The notes beneath the pieces were generated by a model that saw only the letters and a program-made list of their open reading frames with translations, was not told the origin of the DNA and made no database searches. DNA of 34,945 nt from Labilibaculum filiforme (GTDB lineage Bacteria > Bacteroidota > Bacteroidia > Bacteroidales > Marinifilaceae), in contig NZ_MVDD01000029.1 in the NCBI RefSeq assembly GCF_002843315.1, positions 1 to 34,945 of the forward strand, given 5' to 3'. This document shows, piece by piece, positions 9,967 to 17,271 of this stretch. Position numbers and translations under genes: made by a program. Numbering within the stretch: the first letter of the stretch is position 1; every line of letters begins with the position of its first letter.

Positions 9967-9996
9967 ATATATTTAAATCGATATTTAACTGAATAA

Positions 9997-10770
9997 ATGC
10001 TGATGATAAAGACTCTAATAGTTGATGATGAATTAAAAAGCCAATCAACTCTAAATAAGTTGTTAGAGATGTATTGCCCAGCCGTTGAAGTTATTGGTTT
10101 TGCTAATAATGTGGAGTCAGGAATAGAGGCAATCAATAAGTTAAAACCAGATTTGGTCTTTTTGGATATATCAATGCCAGATGGAGATGGATTTGAAGTT
10201 TTGGAGCGAGTTACCAATCGTAATTTTGAAGTGGTTTTTACTACTGCATTTAACGATTATGCAATTAAGGCTTTTCAGTTTGCTGCTTTACATTATTTAT
10301 TAAAGCCTATTAATTATATTGAACTACAAGCTGCTGTCGACCGTTATCAGCAGAATCATCAGGATATAGATTTAAATGAGAAGATAAAGATCTTGTGTGA
10401 TAGTTTAAGTAATCATCATCAAAAAATAATTCTGCCAACCTCAAATGGCCTTCGAATTGTAGAATTAAGTCAAGTGATTCGTTGCGAAGCGGATGGAAGT
10501 TATACCAACTTTTATTTGAACGATAATACAGTACTGATGGTTTCTAAGGTGCTATCTAATTTTGAAGATATATTGCCTGCAGAAATATTTTGTAGAGTTC
10601 ATAGCAAGCATTTGGTTAATTTAAATTACGTGAGTCAGTATATAAAAGGACGAGGCGGACGAATTATCTTAAGCTCAGGAAAAGAAGTCGAAGTTTCGGA
10701 AAGTAAGAAAAAAGATTTTTTAAAAAGACTCAAATATCTTGCTCATTCACTAAATAATGCGAAAAAATAA
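9997..10770 (+). CDS. LytTR-family response regulator
   Basis: A two-domain response regulator. The receiver (residues about 4-120) has the acidic pair D10/D11 in IVDDE, phospho-acceptor D57 in FLDISMPDGDG, a threonine in VVFTTA and the conserved lysine in LLKP. The LytTR DNA-binding domain (about 143-250) begins IILPTSNGLRIVE and contains RVHSKHLVNLNYV. No histidine kinase is adjacent, so it is an orphan regulator in this window. It is closely similar to the regulator at 13585-14376 (shared RCEAD, FCRVHSKHL, YIKGRGG or YVKGRGG, and EVSE.KKKDF), which indicates duplication. Between them lie a lipoprotein and a beta-barrel gene whose upstream region has repeats with LytTR-type spacing; these are the likely targets. 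The second ATG (MIKT) is an alternative start. Confidence 0.9.
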   Translation: MLMIKTLIVDDELKSQSTLNKLLEMYCPAVEVIGFANNVESGIEAINKLKPDLVFLDISMPDGDGFEVLERVTNRNFEVVFTTAFNDYAIKAFQFAALHYLLKPINYIELQAAVDRYQQNHQDIDLNEKIKILCDSLSNHHQKIILPTSNGLRIVELSQVIRCEADGSYTNFYLNDNTVLMVSKVLSNFEDILPAEIFCRVHSKHLVNLNYVSQYIKGRGGRIILSSGKEVEVSESKKKDFLKRLKYLAHSLNNAKK

Positions 10771-10799
10771 CACGTTTTATATTTAGTGATCTAACTATA

Positions 10800-10826
10800 G
10801 GAAGCTTTAAAGGCTTCCTTTTTTTT
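10800..10826 (+). terminator. Rho-independent terminator after the first LytTR gene
   Basis: GGAAGC (10800-10805) pairs with GCTTCC (10813-10818) around TTTAAAG, followed by a run of eight or more T. It isolates the regulator from the downstream lipoprotein operon. Confidence 0.85.
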
Positions 10827-10987
10827 ATGGAGTAAAATATTACAAAATAGTTACATAAAGTTATATAATGCCCATTTTTACTGGTCTAGCGAGGCATAAT
10901 AAGTTAATACATAATTATATTAGATGCTGATTTAATGTAAATTTTTCATTCTTAATAGAAGGTGGTGTTTGTGTCTTTATTCCTCAA

Positions 10988-11040
10988 TTTAACGCACTTG
11001 TATATTCTCCTGACGTAATTATTGGAATTTTCAACGCATT
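10988..11040 (+). promoter_or_regulatory. Three direct repeats with 21-bp period, candidate LytTR operator
   Basis: Three copies of a short motif, TTTAACGCACT, CCTGACGTAAT and TTCAACGCATT, start at 10988, 11009 and 11030. The shared ACG falls at 10992, 11013 and 11034, exactly 21 bp apart. On the opposite strand the outer two read TGCGTTAAA and TGCGTTGAA, close to the LytTR half-site pattern [TA][AC][CA]GTTN[AG][TG]. LytTR regulators usually bind direct repeats about two helical turns apart. The last repeat ends 14 bases upstream of the promoter's -33 TTG. The LytTR gene ends about 220 bp upstream. Binding is inferred. Confidence 0.55.
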
Positions 11041-11053
11041 TACATAATTTGTC

Positions 11054-11084
11054 TTGCTACTTTCATAATCATGTTTTACTTTTG
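11054..11084 (+). promoter_or_regulatory. Promoter of the lipoprotein/beta-barrel operon
   Basis: TTG at 11054-11056 and TACTTTTG at 11077-11084, separated by 20 bases, fit the Bacteroidota -33/-7 consensus well. The 81-base stretch to the ATG at 11166 would be the leader. It includes another TTAACGTA at 11131-11138. Confidence 0.65.
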
Positions 11085-11165
11085 CGATGAACAAAATAAA
11101 TATGGGTTGCTGGTTCAACCTGTTTCGTTCTTAACGTAAATTTTTAATGTAAAACCGAAAGTATT

Positions 11166-12584
11166 ATGAAGTTAAGATTTTTATCTCTAGGCTTATTAGC
11201 CTTAAGTTTTGTTGCTTGTGAGACTTATGAAGAGTCTGATTCTGTTGAGGCAATGCGTGTAGCAAGAACAGAGTATATTAAAGCTGAAACAGCTTACCAG
11301 AATGCACAAGTGGCATATAAAGAGGCAGAAACAGCAGGGAAATTAGTAGCGAATGCAGTTGCTGAGGCTCAAGGGTCAACTGCGATTGCAACGGCTCAAC
11401 TTGCATTAGATAAAGCAATAGCAGAACTTGCATCAACTAAAGCTATTCTTGAAGCTAACATCGCTAGTCAAAAACAAAATCTATTAAATTTAAAAGATGG
11501 TATGTTGACATCTGCTTATGGTGATTACACAACCGCTTATAATGATTGGAATACTACATCAGATGATTTATTGACAGCACAAAATGATTTAGTTAGTGCA
11601 AATTTCACATTGGCAAGTGCTGGTATGGCTAGTGTAAATTTTAAAGCTACAGAGACTGTGGCTAAAAATTTAGTTGTTACTACTCAAACTGCTGAATTGG
11701 CTGAATTGAATTCTCAATTAGCTGCTTATGAAGCATTGCAAGCTTCTAATGACTGGACTTCTGTTGAAGGACAAGTAGTTGCTAAGGAATTAGAAAAAGC
11801 AGAATTGAATGCAGAGATTGCTAATCTTTCTGCAAGTATCGCTCGTGCGGTAACAAAAAAAGATGTTGCATATGCTGCATTAGAACAATGGAATACAGAT
11901 TACGATCTTAGTGCTCCAATTGATGCTGATAAAGGAATCATTGAGATGGCTGCTGCATTTAATGCTCATAGAGATGTTTTGGTAAATGATACAATTGCTC
12001 CATCTTCACAATTAGATGCTGCAAAAACAATTTTAGATGCTTCAGATGCAACTGACGGTGGTTATAATGTTCTTAAAGAGAATTATAACAATGCATTAGC
12101 TAACTATAACGAGGCAATTGCTAAGCTTAATGCTTATAATTTTACAGTGGCAAATGCGCAATTAAGTTCTTTGAATGCTGTTTATGTTTCTAGTGTAACT
12201 AGTATTAAACCATTAAGCGATCAGCAAGCAGTACTTGGTGCTAAATTAGGCGTATTATCAGCTGATATCATTAAACTTAAAGCATTACAATTTGTTATTG
12301 ATACAGATGTTACAGAAGGAACAGTAGATGTATCAGACAAATTGGCTGACATGATCACATCAACTAAAGAGGATATTGTTGATGTAGAAGATGCTATTGC
12401 TAAAGCTAAGGATGTACTTGCAAAATTAGAGGCAGGTAATTATACTCAGGCTGAATCTGTTAGAGATGCAGAACTTGCTATTTCAATATTGAATACTAAA
12501 ATTGCTAAGCTTACTGCAGAACTTGAAGTTGCTAAAACAAAATTAGACACAGCAGAAGCTGCATACAAAGCATTACTAAATTAG
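11166..12584 (+). CDS. Alanine-rich coiled-coil lipoprotein
   Basis: A 472-residue lipoprotein: signal residues 1-18 with lipobox FVAC, then C19 followed by ETYEESDS. The mature part is almost wholly alpha-helical and rich in Ala, Leu, Lys, Asp and Asn. Its long heptad-like coiled coils (about 30-115, 165-245, 285-345, 370-470) are broken by a less helical region around 250-285 (DYDLSAPIDADKG). No catalytic motif is visible. It should be attached to the outer or inner membrane by lipid with a rod-like periplasmic or surface body. It lies between a predicted LytTR operator and promoter and a beta-barrel gene 68 bp downstream, suggesting a structural or adaptor partnership with that barrel. I do not recognise a named family. 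Codons are strongly biased to GCT, GCA and TTA. Confidence 0.75.
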   Translation: MKLRFLSLGLLALSFVACETYEESDSVEAMRVARTEYIKAETAYQNAQVAYKEAETAGKLVANAVAEAQGSTAIATAQLALDKAIAELASTKAILEANIASQKQNLLNLKDGMLTSAYGDYTTAYNDWNTTSDDLLTAQNDLVSANFTLASAGMASVNFKATETVAKNLVVTTQTAELAELNSQLAAYEALQASNDWTSVEGQVVAKELEKAELNAEIANLSASIARAVTKKDVAYAALEQWNTDYDLSAPIDADKGIIEMAAAFNAHRDVLVNDTIAPSSQLDAAKTILDASDATDGGYNVLKENYNNALANYNEAIAKLNAYNFTVANAQLSSLNAVYVSSVTSIKPLSDQQAVLGAKLGVLSADIIKLKALQFVIDTDVTEGTVDVSDKLADMITSTKEDIVDVEDAIAKAKDVLAKLEAGNYTQAESVRDAELAISILNTKIAKLTAELEVAKTKLDTAEAAYKALLN

Positions 12585-12596
12585 AAGTGAAAATAC

Positions 12597-12623
12597 AGAG
12601 TCTCTTCTATGTGAGGAGACTCT
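12597..12623 (+). promoter_or_regulatory. Intercistronic stem-loop
   Basis: AGAGTCTC (12597-12604) and GAGACTCT (12616-12623) are a perfect 8-bp inverted repeat with an 11-base loop, lying between the lipoprotein stop and the beta-barrel start. No T-run follows, so it is more likely an mRNA-processing or stability element, or partial attenuator, than a full terminator. Confidence 0.5.
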
Positions 12624-12652
12624 TATGAAATCAAATTCAAAAACAAAGAGTT

Positions 12653-13513
12653 ATGTGTAGAAAAATTATTTCTTTGATTTCCCTATCACTTGTATTGTGT
12701 ACTGCTGTATATGCTCAAGGTAAAATGGAATTGTTGCCAAAAAAAGGCAGTTTCACCGTTGCTTTGGTATTGGGTGATAATGATGTTACTGACATTAATC
12801 CAGCTGTATTACCTAATTATTCTATTTATGATAGTTATGGTGCAACTTATGTTGAAAGATTAGGTGCTGATGATAATTTCTCAGTAAAAGAACCAGCTTC
12901 ATTAACGAATATGGCAGGAATTTCCTTAAATTATTTCTTAAGTGACAAGATTTCTTTAAACCTTTTTGGTTCATATGGTTACAAAACTAGCCCCGGAGAA
13001 GAGGCTTATACCGGAGTAGCGCCATTAAAGGATTCTGATAACATGAATATCGAGGGATCTGGAATTCCAGCAATTCAAGGAAGTCCAGAAACAGAAAATC
13101 ATAAGCTTTATCTGTCGGCAGGTGCTGATTATCATTTCAAATTTGACCAGGATGTGAGAGCATTAAAGAATACTGATTTTTATTTAGGAGGTCGCTTTAA
13201 TTTTATGTACGAGCGTCTAGAGAAAACTCAGATTTCTTGGTTAATATCAAAAGATGGAGATTTAAGTCTTAATTCTGGAGCAGAAGGCACAGCAACCGCA
13301 GAAGCTATTGGTTTTGGTGGATCATTGGTAGGTGGAGTGGATTACTATTTTACTCAGTCCTTATTTATTGGATTGGAAGTGAATGTATTTAATTTCATGT
13401 ATCAACATACCGAAATCGTTCAAATGCCAGGTGTTCAAGGAGCAGATCAAACAACAACTTTTATGAATGCAATGTCTTATCCAAGACTTAAAATAGGATT
13501 TAAGATATTTTAG
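12653..13513 (+). CDS. Outer-membrane beta-barrel protein
   Basis: A 286-residue exported protein with a signal peptide (residues about 1-21, cleavage after VYA before Q). The mature chain alternates polar and hydrophobic residues in amphipathic strands (for example GSFTVALVLG, ISLNLFGSYGY, KLYLSAGADYHF, DFYLGGRFNFMYERL, LFIGLEVNVFNFMY) and ends YPRLKIGFKIF, with a terminal Phe typical of BAM substrates. This fits an eight- to ten-strand outer-membrane barrel of the porin/OmpW-like type. No TonB or plug domain is present, and the cargo or role is unknown. It follows the coiled-coil lipoprotein in the same direction after an intercistronic hairpin and ends at a terminator, so the two form a two-gene operon. 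Confidence 0.8.
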   Translation: MCRKIISLISLSLVLCTAVYAQGKMELLPKKGSFTVALVLGDNDVTDINPAVLPNYSIYDSYGATYVERLGADDNFSVKEPASLTNMAGISLNYFLSDKISLNLFGSYGYKTSPGEEAYTGVAPLKDSDNMNIEGSGIPAIQGSPETENHKLYLSAGADYHFKFDQDVRALKNTDFYLGGRFNFMYERLEKTQISWLISKDGDLSLNSGAEGTATAEAIGFGGSLVGGVDYYFTQSLFIGLEVNVFNFMYQHTEIVQMPGVQGADQTTTFMNAMSYPRLKIGFKIF

Positions 13514-13544
13514 TGGTAGTAGTGAATTACTAAATTATTTAACC

Positions 13545-13584
13545 TTCCCGGTCTTACTCTGTGAGATCGGGAAAATTTTGTTTT
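13545..13584 (+). terminator. Rho-independent terminator after the beta-barrel gene
   Basis: TTCCCGGTCT (13545-13554) pairs with AGATCGGGAA (13564-13573) over 10 bp (one G-T), followed by AATTTTGTTTT. It ends at the ATG of the next gene, so transcripts of the second LytTR gene would come from read-through or from a start very close to the ATG. Confidence 0.85.
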
Positions 13585-14376
13585 ATGGATACGAAAAATA
13601 CAATTTCAGCAATTATTGTTGATGGCAAAACAAAAAATATTAATATCATTAGAAAGCTGCTGTCGGTTCATTGCTTAGATGTTGATGTTATTGGTACTAG
13701 TTCATCGGCAAGCGATATGATGAATCTAATTCGCTTGCAAAGTCCAGACGTAATGTTTCTGGATTCGGATTTAGTTTCAGATGAATTTTTGAAGTTTATT
13801 GGAAGTGAAAAATGCACAACCGAACTTGTTTTTATGGTTGAGAGTAAGGATTTTGCAATTAAAGCTTTCGAATATTCGGCCTTATATTGTATCCAAAAAC
13901 CATTTTGTAGTAGCGAGTTTATAGAGTCAATCAATAGATTAAAGCAAAAAAAAACATTTTATTCTTTTAAAAGATTAGAGAGTATTTACAGAGAAAAAAA
14001 AGGAAGCGATGGCCGGATAATGTTGCCTGACCTTCTCGGTTTTCGATTGGTAAATGTAAGTCAAATAGTGCGTTGTGAAGCAGATACTTGTTACACAAAC
14101 GTATACTTAGACGATGGAGAAAAAATAGTATCTTCAAAACCACTCTGGGGGTTTGTGGAAGTTTTACCATTGCACTTATTTTGCAGAGTGCATAGTAAAC
14201 ACCTTATCAATCTAAACTATCTTCAGCAATATGTGAAAGGAAGAGGTGGCATCGTCATCTTGCTTGATGGAACTACTGTTGAGGTTTCGGAAAGAAAGAA
14301 AAAGGATTTTATAGAACAATTAGCCTTTTTCGGATATTCATTTCTTGAATGCCATCAAAGAACTAACGGTTATTAA
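13585..14376 (+). CDS. LytTR regulator with degenerate receiver domain
   Basis: A paralogue of the LytTR regulator at 9997-10770. I place the start at ATG 13585 (MDTKNT). The GTG at 13561 lies inside the terminator hairpin. The C-terminal LytTR domain (residues about 147-255) is well kept and shares RCEAD, FCRVHSKHL, GRGG and the EVSE.KKKDF segment with its paralogue. The N-terminal receiver is eroded: the acidic pair is reduced to D13 followed by G14 (VDGK instead of VDDE); the phospho-acceptor D60 survives in FLDSD, but the usual MPxxDG loop is replaced by LVSDEF; and the switch Thr region reads FMVES. The KP lysine remains. It may work without phosphorylation or as a partner or antagonist of the intact regulator. 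The next gene is a STAND NTPase 158 bp downstream. Confidence 0.85.
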   Translation: MDTKNTISAIIVDGKTKNINIIRKLLSVHCLDVDVIGTSSSASDMMNLIRLQSPDVMFLDSDLVSDEFLKFIGSEKCTTELVFMVESKDFAIKAFEYSALYCIQKPFCSSEFIESINRLKQKKTFYSFKRLESIYREKKGSDGRIMLPDLLGFRLVNVSQIVRCEADTCYTNVYLDDGEKIVSSKPLWGFVEVLPLHLFCRVHSKHLINLNYLQQYVKGRGGIVILLDGTTVEVSERKKKDFIEQLAFFGYSFLECHQRTNGY

Positions 14377-14466
14377 TTGGCATTTTTTCAGATTTCCGAT
14401 CACGCTATTATAAGCCGAAACAACGTAGATATAAATTTATCATGCCTGAAGATAAATTGTGGATTG

Positions 14467-14511
14467 TACCGATGATACTTCTTACTTACTTTCATCGGGT
14501 ATTTGATTAAA
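14467..14511 (+). other. Hairpin between the second LytTR gene and the STAND gene
   Basis: CCGATGA (14469-14475) and TCATCGG (14502-14508) form a 7-bp stem with a 26-base loop, 26 bases before the STAND gene ATG. It is not followed by a strong T-run. A weak terminator, a leader structure or an operator are all possible. Confidence 0.3.
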
Positions 14512-14534
14512 ATCACCACTACACTACTACGACA

Positions 14535-17087
14535 ATGATTGAAAGGCTAAAATCGGAAGTTTTAAAAAAATTTGGTTCACAGCTAATGTATACAAAAGCT
14601 TGTAAGATTTTAGCTGATGAAATTTGTAAGGAGACGGACTATCGAATAAGTCCTACTACGATTCGTCGAATCTTTGGTTTTTTAAAAAGCAACGCCAAGC
14701 CGGCAAAATTTACTTTAAACACATTAGCGATTTACATTGGTTATGATTCCTGGGACAATTTTTCCTGTCTACAGAAAGATGTTACAAAAACTCCAAGTAA
14801 ACAGAAGCAAAAGTGGAGCGATTTATACGAAAAATCTCTCGCTTTAAGTAAGGAAACTTTTAATTTAATTGCCGGGCAGTCTGGTATTCCTTTTCATTCG
14901 GTTGTCAGTCGCTCGCATGCCGAGGAAAGAATTAGTAGCTTTTTGAAGTCCTCGAAAATGGCGACTGGTTTTGTTGCCCCCGGAGGTTTTGGTAAATCAA
15001 GCATGTTAGCAAAATGGTTCGAGAAAAACTGGATTAAAAAGCAATCTGATGATGTTATTTTTTATCTGAATGCTTCTTTCATGTTAAATTTTTTGAATAA
15101 TGATTTCCGCTTAGATCATTGGTTGGAGAGTCAGTTAGATTTTACTGAGAAGGATACCTTAAAATATTTTCTTGATACTCCGGAAGCTTGCGAAGCACGT
15201 ATTATTTTTGTTATTGATGCTCTGGATGAAATAACTTACGACAATATTAAATTAGAGCGACTTTTTCTTCAGTTAAAACAATTTATATCGAATTATAAGG
15301 AATCAAATCAAGTTAAATTAATAATAACTTCCCGTTGCTCTACTTGGGAGAAGTTTGCTTTACCTTTTGTAATAAAAGGGAATGCGATACAAAATAGTTG
15401 GTTCGAATTGGGTTTAAAGATAGATGCTCAGGACCATCAGAATTTATTTCCTTTAACCGATGACGAAATTCAATATGTAATTGATCGTACAATAAATAAT
15501 GATTTCTCCTCCAAATTTTCAGTTAATGAGCTTTCCTCTAGTCAGAAGGAAATGGTTTCTAATCCTTTCTTTTTGGAATTGTTTATAAAACTGTACAGTC
15601 CCGATAAGCAATATGCCTATTATGAAGGGCCAGAACTTTTAAATGAATTTTTACGAAATAAAATATTTTATTCTCGGTTTTCTGAGGAGAAAATGGATAT
15701 TCTATATGGGATTTTGAAATTAATCGAGCATGGGAAAAAAGGGATTGCGGCTAAAAAAATGGAATTGCGCGATGCATACCCTATTCATCTTAAAACCGGC
15801 GGAAATTATTTTCATGCCTACGAAGAATTAATTTCTTATGGCTTATTAAGTGAATTTATTACCATAAACGAACACAATAGCTATTGTAAGTACGTTAAAA
15901 TTACCAACGAGAAATTATTAGAGACCTTAATTGGGACGCATCTAATTCAAAAAAATGGGGTAGTTGATTTTCAGTTGATAAAGAGAGTAGAAGAGGATTA
16001 TACTGGTTTTGAGATGAAAAACCGGCTAATTAGCTTTTTGTATTCAAGTGCTTTTTATAGTGGAAATCATTTAGAGCTAAAAAACTTTTTTGAATTGAAT
16101 GATGAAACACTTTCCAATAAGGAGGTGATCAATTCAATACTTAATTCTTTTATTGATTTAGATGCTCAGAAAATAGAATTAATGGAGCATTTTGTGACTC
16201 AGGAAAGAGCTGAAAAGTTTCTATTTGGTAATTTTCCTGATATCTATAATCTGAGTAAAGGGAATAAAGTTATTCTAGAAATATTTGCCCGAAAAGGGAA
16301 ATCTAAAAGTGTACGAGTAAAATCATTATCAGTACTTTTATTGAGTTCTGTTTTCACATTGAATATAGAGGATGCTCAGAAATATTATGAGTATTTAAAT
16401 AAAGAGGAAATAGATTCGTCATGTACAGGTTTTGATATTTCTATTCGACTTGCCAGTCGGTTGATTTACAACTATTTCGTTTGTGAAGAATCCAATGAAA
16501 TAGAAATATTGAAAATGTTTTATTATCGGGAGATGGCTTATAACCAGATGCGTGACGATCAGGGAGCGCTAAATGGTGAGTTTGAGTTGATTCTTGGTAT
16601 GGTATTAATTTATATGAAATCTTTTCATAAGCTTATTCAATTAATTGATGATGTAGAGCATTTGTATAAAAAACCGAAGGCAAAAAAGTCTAATTTAAAT
16701 TACAGCATTTTGCAATGTTATAAACTATCGGCACAACATAGTTTGGGAATGGAGTTAGATGCTTCTCAAATTGACTTTTTACGATCCTGCGAAAGCGATA
16801 TTGTAGCTTCAAAAAATTATTTTCTACAGATATATTACCACTCATTTCTTATTTCTGTGCAATTTGCAGAGGGAAATAGACCCGAGGTCGAGAGGCATTT
16901 TAATTTGGCATTAAAAATTTGTGAAGATGCTAATTACGGATTGTGCTCTGCTGGAATTCTGAAAAAAATGGCTAAATATTATAATGAATGGGGCGAGAAA
17001 ACGAAAGAAAGTATTTGTTTGTTCGAAGAAAAAGAAATTTTAAAGGATGTAAATACAGTATTCGATATGGAAACTCTTTTTGTTTAA
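14535..17087 (+). CDS. STAND/NACHT-like NTPase with N-terminal helical (HTH-like) domain and TPR-like C-terminus
   Basis: An 850-residue P-loop protein of STAND type. N-terminal residues about 5-80 form a compact helical domain (KACKILADEICKETDYRIS, TTIRRIFGF, a TLAIYIGYDSWDNF ending) that I associate with Bacteroidota STAND proteins and which may bind DNA. The NTPase core has Walker A APGGFGKSS with K154, Walker B IIFVIDALDE (D228, D231, E232) and a sensor-like IITSR at 263-267. The region after about 430 is helical with TPR-like pairs at 620-840, suited to ligand or protein sensing. STAND proteins are switch ATPases used in transcription control (MalT type) and in phage defence. No toxic effector domain is visible here. 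It follows two orphan LytTR regulators and precedes the giant repeat protein, with a terminator after it. A regulatory role is the simplest reading, but defence is not excluded. Confidence 0.7.
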   Translation: MIERLKSEVLKKFGSQLMYTKACKILADEICKETDYRISPTTIRRIFGFLKSNAKPAKFTLNTLAIYIGYDSWDNFSCLQKDVTKTPSKQKQKWSDLYEKSLALSKETFNLIAGQSGIPFHSVVSRSHAEERISSFLKSSKMATGFVAPGGFGKSSMLAKWFEKNWIKKQSDDVIFYLNASFMLNFLNNDFRLDHWLESQLDFTEKDTLKYFLDTPEACEARIIFVIDALDEITYDNIKLERLFLQLKQFISNYKESNQVKLIITSRCSTWEKFALPFVIKGNAIQNSWFELGLKIDAQDHQNLFPLTDDEIQYVIDRTINNDFSSKFSVNELSSSQKEMVSNPFFLELFIKLYSPDKQYAYYEGPELLNEFLRNKIFYSRFSEEKMDILYGILKLIEHGKKGIAAKKMELRDAYPIHLKTGGNYFHAYEELISYGLLSEFITINEHNSYCKYVKITNEKLLETLIGTHLIQKNGVVDFQLIKRVEEDYTGFEMKNRLISFLYSSAFYSGNHLELKNFFELNDETLSNKEVINSILNSFIDLDAQKIELMEHFVTQERAEKFLFGNFPDIYNLSKGNKVILEIFARKGKSKSVRVKSLSVLLLSSVFTLNIEDAQKYYEYLNKEEIDSSCTGFDISIRLASRLIYNYFVCEESNEIEILKMFYYREMAYNQMRDDQGALNGEFELILGMVLIYMKSFHKLIQLIDDVEHLYKKPKAKKSNLNYSILQCYKLSAQHSLGMELDASQIDFLRSCESDIVASKNYFLQIYYHSFLISVQFAEGNRPEVERHFNLALKICEDANYGLCSAGILKKMAKYYNEWGEKTKESICLFEEKEILKDVNTVFDMETLFV

Positions 17088-17106
17088 TACTTTAAATAAG
17101 ATAAAT

Positions 17107-17146
17107 AATAAAGCTATTTGCTCCTGCAAATAGCTTTATTTTGTTT
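17107..17146 (+). terminator. Strong terminator after the STAND gene
   Basis: AATAAAGCTATTTG (17107-17120) and CAAATAGCTTTATT (17127-17140) form a perfect 14-bp stem with a 6-base loop, followed by TTGTTT. It makes the 1334-residue repeat gene a separate transcription unit. Confidence 0.85.
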
Positions 17147-17271
17147 AGAATCCTGAGTTTTCATTTCAAAATTTTAACTTTACCGTTATTGTAATCGATT
17201 TTATTAAGTTTTAAAAGAGGTGGCTGATAGTACATTCTCTTTTTTGTGGTAAAATAAAAGCATCTTTTAAT

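Noticed and set aside
13561-13584. GTG start for the second LytTR regulator
   Set aside because: The GTG overlaps the loop and right arm of the terminator hairpin (13545-13573). The ATG at 13585 gives a receiver N-terminus aligned with the paralogue.
14535-17087. Clear phage-defence (Avs/NACHT) call
   Set aside because: No effector domain is recognisable and the neighbours are regulatory and envelope genes, not known defence genes. It is kept only as an alternative.
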